Below, one piece after another: positions 25,602-36,828 of a stretch of 64,000 nt of DNA. The stretch's first letter is position 1; each line of letters starts with the position of its first letter. This DNA comes from Aphidius gifuensis (taxonomy: Eukaryota; Arthropoda; Insecta; Hymenoptera; Braconidae): assembly GCF_014905175.1 (NCBI RefSeq), contig NC_057788.1, positions 7,874,001-7,938,000 of the forward strand, given 5' to 3'. Both the position numbers and the translations under genes were made by a program. Under the pieces are notes generated by a model. The model searched no databases. It saw only the letters and a list, made by a program, of their open reading frames with translations, and had not been told where the DNA came from.

Positions 25602-28491
25602 CGAAAAAAAAAATTTATAAATTTTAATATGAATTTCATTTTTGTATTTAAGGCTCAAACGAAAGACTATATATTTATACATAAATATCAACACATTGTT
25701 ACTGCCAACTTATTGCCATATATATATATATTTTTTACTTTTTTTTTTATCTTATTATTTTTATAAACATTTATATAAGAATTAGTAAATTTTAAGTATT
25801 ATTAATTAGTGTTTAAAGAATTGGTATTAGTGTCTTCCATATTATCATTAAGAAAAATAGAAAAAAAAAGAGAGAGAAAGAGAGTAAGAAAGATAGAAAG
25901 AAAAAAGAGCGGCAAAAAATAAGATAACAATAGTGTTGTAGAAGTAATAATAGTAATTCTAAATTTAAGTATTTTATTATTTTAAGTTAATTAAATATAA
26001 AATGAAAAAAAAAAAAAAAACAAAATATATATTATAAATAAATAATCTATAAATATATTATAAAAAAAAAAAAAAAGATTTTTTATTAATAATCAGTATT
26101 ATCGACAATTGTTTTTTTTTTTTTTTAAATTTCAATTGTTAATTTTAAAAATGAAAAAAGTAAGTAAATATTTACTTGTGAATAAAAAAAAATTACTGGT
26201 ATGAAGATAACTCATAAATAAAGTAAAACATTTTTTTTTTTGTTTTAGATTAAATGAGACGATGTTATATTTGTTATTGACAAAACAAATTTGTTACATG
26301 AAAATGTAATATAGACACACATAAAGTACAGATTTACAGTGTGAATAAATTGTACATGGTCTTTCATCAAAATCCATCATCAAATAACTAAGTCTAGTAA
26401 ATGCAGTTGAGTGATTTTCTTTTGACACATTTGACTTGAAAATCTTGTCACTATTGCCTCTATAAATTTTCAACATTTCGTAACACGGTGTGTAATATTA
26501 TATACATACAAATTTCTGTATATATATACCGTGAGGCTTTTTTACAGTCGGTGAAACATTACAGACGATGTTTAACATCAAAAGTAGCATAGAAAGAACT
26601 CAAACATTTATCAATCATGTCTACCGTAAAAACGAAAATGATGAAATTAAACCATAAACTGTGTATGTATATATATGTATAAATGTCAACACCAAATTAT
26701 GAAGAAAAAAAAAAAAAGATTATTCACTTTTTAAGTAACGTAGATGCCAGATTTCTTCACACGAGTTTTCATCGTATATTTTTTTTTTCTTTACATTAAC
26801 TTTTGCTTTTTTTTTTTTATGTTTTTATTTTTCAGAAAACATCGTACATTTGAACTTTTAGATGTACAAGTGAATGAGAGATAGAGCCTCTCGGCTAGCA
26901 TCCTTACGCAAACGTCAGTCGTCTACTGGCGATGATGCACTTTACTTTGATGCCATAAAAAAAAAGAAGAAGCCGTTGACACTCAACGCTTGGGTTTTGT
27001 AGCTTTTCAAAATAAGCTCAAGGAATATAAATAAAAATGTAGGTACATATAAAAGAAGAATAGAATAAAAATGATGTAAAAATTTATAAAAAAAGATAGA
27101 ATTTGTTTGATACTATAGCTTGTCAATGTTTTTTCTCTTTGAAAATAATATACAATATCACAATTTGTAACTATAGATATATGTATTATATTGATGTGTA
27201 TTTTGTGTTCAGGTACAAATTGGATATTGGATATATCACGCAGCAACCATTCCTTTGAATCAATTCTGATTGTTCGTCTGCGACAAGTGGAGTTTTATTA
27301 CCTCACAACATATATATATATCGTCAACATATATATTGGAAATTGTACAGTAGATACGTTTGAAGTGAACACGATCAAACGACATCTGTTAGTTTCGATA
27401 GGATGGATTATGGTCTACCGATATGAAATATCATCAAATATATTTGTTTTTATTTTTTATTTTAAATATACTTTTATGTCATTGACAGTTTCAAACATCT
27501 CGATTAAACTAAAGATCAGATTATTGTTGTTACTGGTCAAATGCCAAAATGTATAGTTTATTTTTATTGAAAAAAAAAAAGAGAAATTTAATTACTGCCT
27601 CTTTGAATTGTTAAAAAGTGAATGAGGTATATTTTATAAGTATAGTTTTTATTGTGTAAGCTATAAGTCAAAGTATCAAAACATTACTGGACTCAGGTGT
27701 TTGTTTTATTCGTTCAACAGCTTGAAAATATTCATACCGCATTATGTGATGCATTAAGACATTAATTTAAACGACCTCGTAGCTCATGAAAATATATTGA
27801 AAGAATTTTTAACAAAAGTGCACATGTCTGACCTAACGACTGCTATTACTACTTTAATATATTTTTCGTTATAATTTAATTATATGTTTCATTTATTAAA
27901 CGTCGAAAAACACTTTGCTATTTTAGATCTTGAGATAAAAAAAAATATGTATTCATTGGCTTGTGAAAATATGATGGCTGATTAGTCGTAAAGATTTTAA
28001 CTGTCCGAATCATAGTGTTTTTCGAGAGAAAATGTAACGCAGATTGTAAACGAGTTATTTTTTGGTTTTTATGTAAGCTTTAAAGAATTTTTATAGCGAA
28101 TCTACTGCGAAAGCTGTAAATCGTCAAACTAGAAACTTCTATGTACATAGCACGTGTTGGCTATTAAGTTTTACGTAAAAATAGGATTTGTCTTTTATGA
28201 AATAGTAGTGTAGCGATTTAATACTAAGACAATGAGTACGTGTTCTTGATGGTTGAGTACGTGTGATCCGACCAATAACATATATTCAAACAAAAAATAA
28301 TGCAAGAGAGTATATCTGTATAACATACTAGTTTATTAATTGATATTATAAGTTGAAGAGATGATTAACGATGTTTTGTGTTACGAGTAACTTTCTCCCT
28401 ATTTTTTTTTGTATTTATTGATATTCAATTATAATATGTATATATAATATAATTATAATATGTATTCTATGTATTTGTCTAGCTAAATAAA
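25602..28491 (+). other. dachs 3' UTR, proximal and distal poly(A) signals
   Basis: After the stop codon there are two plausible AATAAA signals: 26,037-26,042 (about 440 bases after the stop) and 28,486-28,491 (about 2.9 kb after). The stretch between them has fewer homopolymer runs than intergenic DNA here and has no credible gene, consistent with a long 3' UTR. A purine-rich run (GA repeats) lies at about 25,860-25,905. A 121-codon frame at 27,191-27,556 is hydrophobic and lacks coding bias, so it is not called. Confidence 0.4.
28486..28491 (+). terminator. Candidate distal poly(A) signal of dachs
   Basis: A canonical AATAAA lies 65 bases before the tandem repeat array. It marks the change from complex unique sequence to repeats, which makes it a natural 3' boundary for the myosin transcript. 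Confidence 0.35.
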
Positions 28492-28555
28492 TAGTAAACT
28501 GAATGTTATTATAATGAGTTCTGATTTCTCCACTTACGGCTTCCTGATCACTATA

Positions 28556-29660
28556 TACCTCTTTGCTCATTCTATGTTCCTGTTAATAAATCAATTTTTT
28601 TTTTGAGATATATTGAAAAAAAAATTTAAATTATTAGGGGAACATAAAGATTAAGAGTTAAATATCCAAAAACATGAAATACCTCTTTGCTCATTCTATG
28701 TTCCTGTTAAAAATCCAATTTTTTCTTAAGAAATCTCGAAAAAAAAATTTAATTTATTAGGGGAACATAAAGATTAAGAGTTAAATATCCAAAAACATGA
28801 AATACCTCTTTGCTCATTCTATGTTCCTGTTAAAAATCCAATTTTTTCTTAAGAAATTTCGAAAAAAAAAATTTAAATTATTAGGGGAACATAAAGATTA
28901 AGAGGTAAATATTTAAAAACATGAAATACCTCTTTGCTCATTCTATGTTCCTGTTAAAAATCCAATTTTTTCTTAAGAAATTTCGAAAAAAAAAATTTAA
29001 ATTATTAGGGGAACATAAAGATTAAGAGGTAAATATTTAAAAACATGAAATACCTCTTTGCTCATTCTATGTTCCTGTTAAAAATCCAATTTTTTCTTAA
29101 GAAATCTCGAAAAAAAAATTTAAATTATTAGGGGAACATAAAGATTAAGAGGTAAATATTTAAAAACATGAAATACCTCTTTGCTCATTCTATGTTCCTG
29201 TTAAAAATCCAATTTTTTCTTAAGAAATCTCGAAAAAAAAATTTAAATTATTAGGGAATTATGAAGATGCAGAGGTAAATATTTAAAAACATGAAATACC
29301 TCTTTGCTCATTCTATGTTCCTGTTAAAAATCCAATTTTTTCTTAAGAAATCTCGAAAAAAAAATTTAAATTATTAGGGGAACATAAAGATTAAGAGGTA
29401 AATATTTAAAAACATGAAATACCTCTTTGCTCATTCTATGTTCCTGTTAAAAATCCAATTTTTTCTTAAGAAATCTCGAAAAAAAAATTTAAATTATTAG
29501 GGGAACATAAAGATTAAGAGTTAAATATCCAAAAACATGAAATACCTCTTTGCTCATTCTATGTTCCTGTTAATAAATTAATTTTTTTTTAAGAAATATT
29601 AAAAAAAAATATTAAATTATTAGGAAAACATAAATATAAAGAGTTAAACTTTGAAAATCA
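28556..29660. repeat. Tandem array, nine ~123-bp units each with an internal inverted repeat
   Basis: Unit starts (TACCTCTTTGCTC) fall at 28556, 28680, 28803, 28927, 29051, 29174, 29297, 29420 and 29543, so the period is 123-124. Each unit has a left arm (TACCTCTTTGCTCATTCTAT, then GTTCC), a spacer of A/T runs with a central TTTCTTAAGAAA palindrome, and a right arm (GGGGAACATAAAGATTAAGA, then GGTA). The right arm is an imperfect reverse complement of the left. Units 3-8 are nearly identical and the edges are more diverged. No ORF spans the array. Confidence 0.95.
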
Positions 29661-30155
29661 TAAATCACTTTTTTGCTCTTTTTATGTAGCTGTTCATAAA
29701 TCTTTTTTTTTCCTAAGACATATTCCAAAAAAACATTAAAGTATTAGGGAATTTCAAAAATTATTATGTTTCTGTTGTTATTGTGAAACATCAAATACCT
29801 CTCTACCTATTCTATGTTCCTGATACGTAGTTTTAGTAATGACTTATGAGGTACTTTTAACTTAAGATAACAAATAAAAAACGTAGAGAAAATAAGATAC
29901 ACAATTCCTGTAAGTAATGCTAGTAATAAGTAATTTTTGTTTGAAAAATTAAATGGTGATTTTCATCAATACAAAAATCTTTTCCAATCTCTTTTGTTGA
30001 TGAAGATTAAGAGAAGTCATTTCCATGATCCAATCAGCCTTTATCTTCCCTTAAAAAATCAATTTTTCTGAAATTGAAAAAATTAAATGATTGGAGGAAA
30101 TAAAATAAGAGTCGATAAACATGAAATATTTTTCTTCATTCAAATCCAGCGATTC
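29661..30155. repeat. Decayed copies of the 123-bp unit
   Basis: Recognisable but degenerate units continue past the clean array. One begins near 29,664 (CACTTTTTTGCTC, then TTTTATG). Another begins at 29,796 (TACCTCTCTACCTATTCTAT). A poorly preserved one near 30,035-30,150 keeps the same order of blocks, ending in AAACATGAAAT. The gradient from clean centre to decayed flank is typical of tandem arrays that are homogenised in the middle. Confidence 0.6.
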
Positions 30156-30214
30156 TATATTTGAAATTAAAAACGAATTTATTTTGGGCAGATTTTTTAT
30201 CAGAAAACTGAAAT

Positions 30215-30850
30215 ACTTTGTGAAATCGACTTGTTTGACTGTAGCTTTCATGCCATTGTAAGAAAAAATTCATTTATTCCTTTGTCATTATATTATTATG
30301 TCGAAAATTAATTCAAATTTTGAATGAAAAGAGAGGAGAAATTTAAAAATTGAATAACTTGTCAGTGGCATTATTGTTGAGCAGTATATCAAGCAGTTTT
30401 TCCAAATTTTCTTAAGATATTTTTAATAATTATTTACTGAGTTATTAATTTAACAACAAAATTGCGAACTGCCGTTGGGGCTATGTATGCGAAATCCTCG
30501 CCTCTATCTCGCGAATCTCGTATGTTCGCGCGTTTGTATATCCATATAAATAAATACAAACAGTATACGCTCAATTTGTTGTTAAATTAATAACTCAGTA
30601 AATAATTAAAAATATCTGAAAATTTGTAAAACTTCTTGATATACTGCTCAACAATAAACACTGACAAGTTACTCAATTTTAAATTTCTCCGACTCTTTTT
30701 TCATTCAAAGTTAGACAAATTGAATTTTTCCTCGACATTGAATAATCATATAATAAAAATTAAACAATATGAATAAATGAATTTTTATTGTAGTATACTG
30801 TTGCAATCGGTAGCTTATAATGAAGCTACAGTCAAAAATTTCAGTTCGAT
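30215..30850. mobile_element. Fold-back element with ~250-bp inverted arms
   Basis: The left arm (about 30,215-30,465) and right arm (about 30,572-30,850) are imperfect reverse complements over most of their length. Matching blocks include TTTGACTGTAGCTT (30,234) against AAGCTACAGTCAAA (30,823), TTGAGCAGTATATCAAG against CTTGATATACTGCTCAA, and TACTGAGTTATTAATTTAAC against its complement near 30,580. The roughly 106-base loop (30,466-30,571) is much richer in G+C than the arms. No transposase is encoded, so it is best described as a non-autonomous fold-back or MITE-like element. Target-site duplications were not resolved. Confidence 0.8.
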
Positions 30851-33800
30851 TTTATTACTTTTTAAATAGTTGTCTCTTGGTTATATGATTAAGTATTTTT
30901 TCAAAAAAAAATTTCTGTTTTTATGTTTTTATCCGTAAACTAATTATCATATATAAAAAAGTTTATTTTGAGAAAACATGTATTTTTAATTTTATCGACG
31001 AATGTATTTTTTTTTTTAATTTTTAATCTTAATTTTTTCTTATTTTCCACCCAAGGAAATAAAGCATTTTCTATCGCTCTGAGCTTTTACGTTTTATCGC
31101 ATCCAAGGCGGTGCATAATTTAGAGGCATCAAATAGACACACTAAGATGAAATTGGCTGTACTATATTATTTTCCAATTGAATAAAACTTAAAAGAAAAA
31201 AGAAACAGTACAAGCTTCAAATAAAAAGCAAATCATATAATAAAAGTATACCGCAATGTTTTACAGGTAATTGAATTTATGAAATCCGGATTCATTTTTT
31301 ATTCTCCTCTCTATTTTTTCACTGCTCCTAGCAAAGAAAAATAAAAAAAAAACAAATTCCCGAGGTAAAACATATATAAGGACACAGTTTACACCCATGT
31401 ATATTCTTTTACCTCATTTAAATTCAAAAGTTCAAATATATATATTTTTTCGTATTTATTTTTGTCTTTATTCAACCTTTGAATAGTTTTTTTTTCTCCA
31501 TTTTTCCATTTCTCGTTATGTTTTCTTATCTTTTGCCCTTCGTTTCATTTCCAATGGCAGAATTTACTTTAGACCAGTAAGAAAAAATAACAGAAAAAAA
31601 AACTTATCATATATATATACACAAATATAATGAAAAAAGTGAAAAAAAATCAAGCAAGAAGAATAAAATGGCAGTAGTTGTACATATAGGACTTTTATAA
31701 AATCAGTTGGCTTCAACATTTTCTTTGGTGTCTCACCTTCTCCAGAAGCTTTAATACAATTGAAAACACAGCTTATCCCTGGATATAAAAATGGGAGTAA
31801 GGATATTGAAAGAGGAAAGAAAACCTCTATATGTGTGCCAGAAAATGTTTAAGTCGAATGAAATAAAATAGATAGAATAAAATAAACAAATACATATATA
31901 TATTCACACAAGCTAACCAGAACTGCCAGCTGTATTTTCACTAGCAGGCATCAGAAACGAAAACGCCTAGATTTAAAAAAAAATAAAATAAATATAAAAA
32001 AAAAATTTTTAAATAAACAAAAGAACGATCTGATGTTTGCCTACCCTTGGATATATACACTCAGGGGAATTTACTCCATCGAATTCGAATCGAAGCTTTT
32101 TTTTTTGTATACTCCAGACCAAGACAAAAGAAAAGCTACAATTGAGCTTTCATTTATAAGCAAAGTAAAATTTCACTGATTCAGTTTATCCATTTTTTAT
32201 TTTTTTCCCTCCTATATTTATGTAACTTCCCCATTTTATTAATATACGCTGGAAAATTCTTTTATATTTTTAAAAATTTACTTTTTTAAATTTTTATTAT
32301 TTTTCTGTTTTCACGGACTAAATAAATCTTTTAATGTCAATTTTGTGCTTGTATGTGAATGAGAAGCTACTAAAAAAATACTAATTCAAATATTATTTTT
32401 TAAACATTTAAATTTCACATGTTGATTTTTTATTTTTACGATTAATTTACCACAATTTTGCAACAAGTGGTTTTTTTTTTTTTTTTCTCTTAAAATTGTC
32501 AAAGGACTATTTAGTCTAAAATTCAAATAAAAAAAAAATGAAAATTCTTTTATAATAAATAAAAAGACTTTGTAATTTAGCTTCGTACTTTTTTTTTTTT
32601 TTTGCTGTGAAATATTATTGTCGTTTGTTTTGAGATTTTATTTTATTTATTCGAGCGAATATTTATATACGACGTAAACAAAAAAAAAAAAATTATATAT
32701 ATGTATAGTAATCTCTTGCTGAGGGAGTCTGATTTTGTGGGATAAAAGTTTGGAATATAGGTGTCTTGTGAAAATAAAACAAAAGAGGTGTGTTAGGGTG
32801 AAAATTTAAAGAGGGAGTTGATTTACGTAGACGATGCTGTGAAGCTTGGGCAGCCTCGAGGTGAGATCTTCGAGTTTCATAGAAAGACGAATCAGAAAAG
32901 TTTTATTCGGGCCAATCACGAGTCCTGAGGATATCGTTGCTGCCGATAAAAATGACAAAGTCTTAAAGTTTTTTTATTTTACAACCCTATTCGATAGTTT
33001 GATATATATAAAAACACATACATTTGTTTCTATATTTTTTTTTACTAGATTTGTTCGATCGAAATCAAGTTAAAATTTCTTTCTTTACATCCATTATTGT
33101 AGCTAAAAAAATTAATTACTAAATGATATTTAAAAACATGTAAATATTAATGAACAAATAATTATCTATTTTATGTGTTTAATTTTCTTTATTTTAATTT
33201 TTTTTTTCCTTTTGTTTATTTATTACGCATGCGTACAATTTTTTAAAATAAAAAATAAATTAAAATAAATTAATTGATTTTGTGACCAGTTTTAAAACAG
33301 TGTTGAATTAAAATTATTATAAAAATACATAATTAATCTCTTAAATAATTTTTTGCTTGATTCATCAAATTTTACTTTTTATGATTTACATAAATTTGAC
33401 TCATAACAATTTTAATTGATATTTTTTTTTTTCTCTGCGTTTAAATTTTTATTATTTTTCTTCTTCGTATTTTCTCTTTTATTATAACATATTTTTTTTT
33501 AATTAACTTTTTATTATTTACAGAATTATCGTTCATTAATTATGTAATAAAAAAAAAATGTTAACGCGAGTTTTTATTTTTTGTTATTTCATTTTTTTTT
33601 TGAGTCTGAAGAAAAGATGAACTCATAAAGTAAAATTAAATAAAAATGAAATTGAAATAAAATAAACATTTATATATAATATAATAAGAAATCTGATAAA
33701 TCTAATTTTCGTTGATATGTTTAATTGAAAATTAAAAAAAAAATTTATTGTACGCCTCCAGTCGTAAATTAAAATCGACCACATCTCATTATTTCTTTTC

Positions 33801-36639
33801 ACACTGTAATTTTATTAATATTATTTTAACTTTTTATTTATTATTAAATTTCCTTCTATTTCATAAATTCATATATACTTTTTTCACAAATTTTTCATTC
33901 ACAAAAAAATTCACATGTTCATTTAAAAGTTTTTTATACATCAAAAAAATTTACATTCATTCAAATATTTATTACATTGTTTAACGAATACCTGCGATTT
34001 TTTTTTAAATTTTTGGAAGAGCATGGTCCAGTTTCGCTTGAATCCCGCAGCGATTATTCCAATAAGATTAATTATCGTACCACGTGAACGAGCTAAACCA
34101 ATAGCTCATTATTATCATATTATTTTATTTAACATATATATTTTTATTACTTTAAATTTATACTAAAATAATAACAAAAAAAAAGAATTAATTTAACGAT
34201 TTAATGAATTAAGCAAAATTGCAGTATTTAGCAAAAAATGTAGTTAATTTTACAAAAGTCATGGTGATATGATTTTAACATTGCGAGTGTTAACAATTTA
34301 ATATTAATAGAGACATATTATTATTGTTTTAGATAATAAATTTTTATCATTCACTAATAGGCATTTTTGAGCAAAAGGATAAATATCTTTAAAGTCAAGT
34401 TTGCATACATTTATTTTATATGTATTATTTATTTTTCAATTATTCTTTCGTTATCATCAATTTACACACACATATATATATTTATTATATATATATTTCA
34501 TTTATTATTAACTAAATTTATTTATTTTTTAAATATATCTAAATTCTAATGGAAAAAGTCGATAAATGTGATGCATTTTAACTCGTGTGTATTTGACAAC
34601 AATTAATAAACAAATAAAGAAAAAAATAACTCGACTACAATCACACAATAATTATTATTACAATTATTAATTATATATTTTATTATTCATAAACATTTTG
34701 GAAAAATAACTTTTTTGATTAGTCACTCATTGAATTTTCAAATAAAGTGTTTTTTTTTTTTTTTTCATTTAACATATTTAATGTTTGATCTAAAATATAG
34801 ATCAAAAATTATAATTAATTTATTGATTTAAAATTTTTATTTAACTTTGATTTTATTTATACTTTTTGTCTCTATTATTTATGTATAATATTTTGAAATA
34901 AAGAGACTAAAAAGATTAGCTGTCAATGGAAAATTGTCTACGCTCGTTCTCGGGGTACAATTTAAATTACATCAGTTACGCCGGAGTAAAATTTATGATA
35001 ACATTTCATCCATCACTTTGAGTTTGTGTTATAAGGATATGTGTTTTGTTTATTTTATTTATATATGTATATTTTCTCGCTTTCGTAAATTTAATTGCGT
35101 TAAGGATACGAACCGTATAAAACAACTAGAGCGCTTTCGCTTTTTGCCACCGAGGTATACTCTTTTTTTTTTTGCTAATTTTTTTTTGTTTACATGAGCT
35201 TCGAGAGGATAAATTCAGCCTTTATTAACTTTTTTAAATTTGATTTTTTTAAAAACATAATTATTATTATTATTTATTTTATTTTCTTCATAATTTTTTA
35301 GTCAATTTTTTTTTAACGTCATTTTAATAATGCATCTGAAAATTATCCATCGATATTTTTTATATTTTTTTTGACTTCTTCAATTGGCCACTTAAACTTT
35401 TGCTGAAATTTCATTTACCTGATTATTATTATTTTTTTTTTCTCTCGCATATTTTCTACACTCACAAGAAAAAAACTTTTGCACTTTAGAATCTATCCGA
35501 TTTGCAGTCAAGAAAAATAAAGTTTTTTTTTTTCCACCGATTTGCTGTATAGATAGATAAAGTTTTTACAGTGATGATGCAACTTTTAATACAAATCATT
35601 TTAGATGAATGAATATTCTTACATTGTCAAATTGATGAAAATATTCTTGGACGATAATTTTATCAAATAAGTGTATAAGATTTATTTATACTTACAATAG
35701 AAAAAAAAATAAAGAAAAAATAAAGAAAATAATTTTGGCTAATATAATTATTATTCATTCATTTACATTGAATAAAAAATCAGTCTGTTAATGAATTTTA
35801 ATTCGACCATTAATCTATATCGATGTATCATTGAATATTTCATCTACATTTAATATATATTTATTTTTTCTCAAATTAATATCTACATATATTTTTTTGA
35901 TCATGTACATATTGAGGCTATGAATATATGCAATACCTTTTTGTTAATTGAATTACAATTTAATTATTAATACAGATAATTAACTTTTTTTTATAATTTC
36001 ATTCTTCATCAATAATTATTAATTTTTTCTTCTCTAATTTATATATACTCACATTAATTTAATACCTATTTAATAAGTATTTTATTTTTCTTCCTCATCA
36101 ATATCACTCACAGTTTTATAATTAATTTATATTCCAATAAATTAAGAAGAAAAACTTGAATAATTTACTCTGTGGATGGATTCAATTATTATTTTATTAA
36201 TTGAATTTCAAAATTATTGATTATTTATTTTTTTGATATTTATATAATCAATATAGTTGATATACTTTCGTGTGATAAAGTCGTTGGCTGACTCGACTTT
36301 CTTATTTATTTTTTTTATTTCAAAGGATTATTTCATCATGAGGTTTTTTTTTTTTATACATACTAGGTACAAGCCAATCTTCAACGAGTCCTGAGTAAGC
36401 CGGAAGAATTTTTTTTATTATTATTTCTTTTGGTTTTAAAATAGCCTTTTTTTTTTATTTTCTTTTTGTTGAACGTCTCTTTGGATTTAAGGGTATATTC
36501 GTAAGCTTGTATATATATTTATTTGTGTTTTTATTTTCAATTTTATTTTATCAGTATTATTGTATTTTGTTTTCCTTCTTATCCGTTTGAAAATATTGGA
36601 ATTATTAGGGTACACTGTTTGTTCAGATACAGTGGAATA
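30851..36639. other. Intergenic region between convergent dachs and Syn1
   Basis: Mostly A/T-rich sequence with long homopolymers, and no gene I can support. A less AT-rich patch at about 32,830-32,970 is open for about 40-50 codons on both strands and has a donor-like GAG|GTGAGA on the plus strand. It matches no family I know. Confidence 0.5.
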
Positions 36640-36649
36640 TTTATTTATT
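36640..36649 (-). terminator. Candidate poly(A) signals of Syn1
   Basis: Read on the minus strand, two overlapping AATAAA hexamers lie about 90 bases after the Syn1 stop codon. This would give a short 3' UTR. Other TTTATT words lie further down, so the exact end is uncertain. Confidence 0.4.
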
Positions 36650-36735
36650 TATTTTTAGTGGAGGCAGACACTTGTTATAGAACGATGAGTATGTGGTGGA
36701 AGATCGGGAGCCTCAATTGAAGCCCCCTCGTACCC

Positions 36736-36828
36736 CTATGCATTTAATCCGAGTCTGTGTATCTTTGCCGATAGAAAATTGTGAAGAACAAAGACAATTG
36801 GTTTTGGTGAACTCTCAAGATCTAATTC
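36736..36828 (-). CDS. Syn1 last exon
   Basis: The exon has 30 codons plus TAG, with acceptor TTTAATTACAG. The ending PIVFVLHNFLSAKIHRLGL is nearly the same as vertebrate syntrophin C termini, which makes this exon diagnostic. A plus-strand frame over the same bases is only its shadow. Confidence 0.95.
   Translation of the reverse strand, partial: ELDLESSPKPIVFVLHNFLSAKIHRLGLNA

Noticed and set aside
27191..27556. 121-codon plus ORF downstream of dachs
   Set aside because: Hydrophobic, Ile/Tyr-rich and without coding bias. It lies in the probable 3' UTR.
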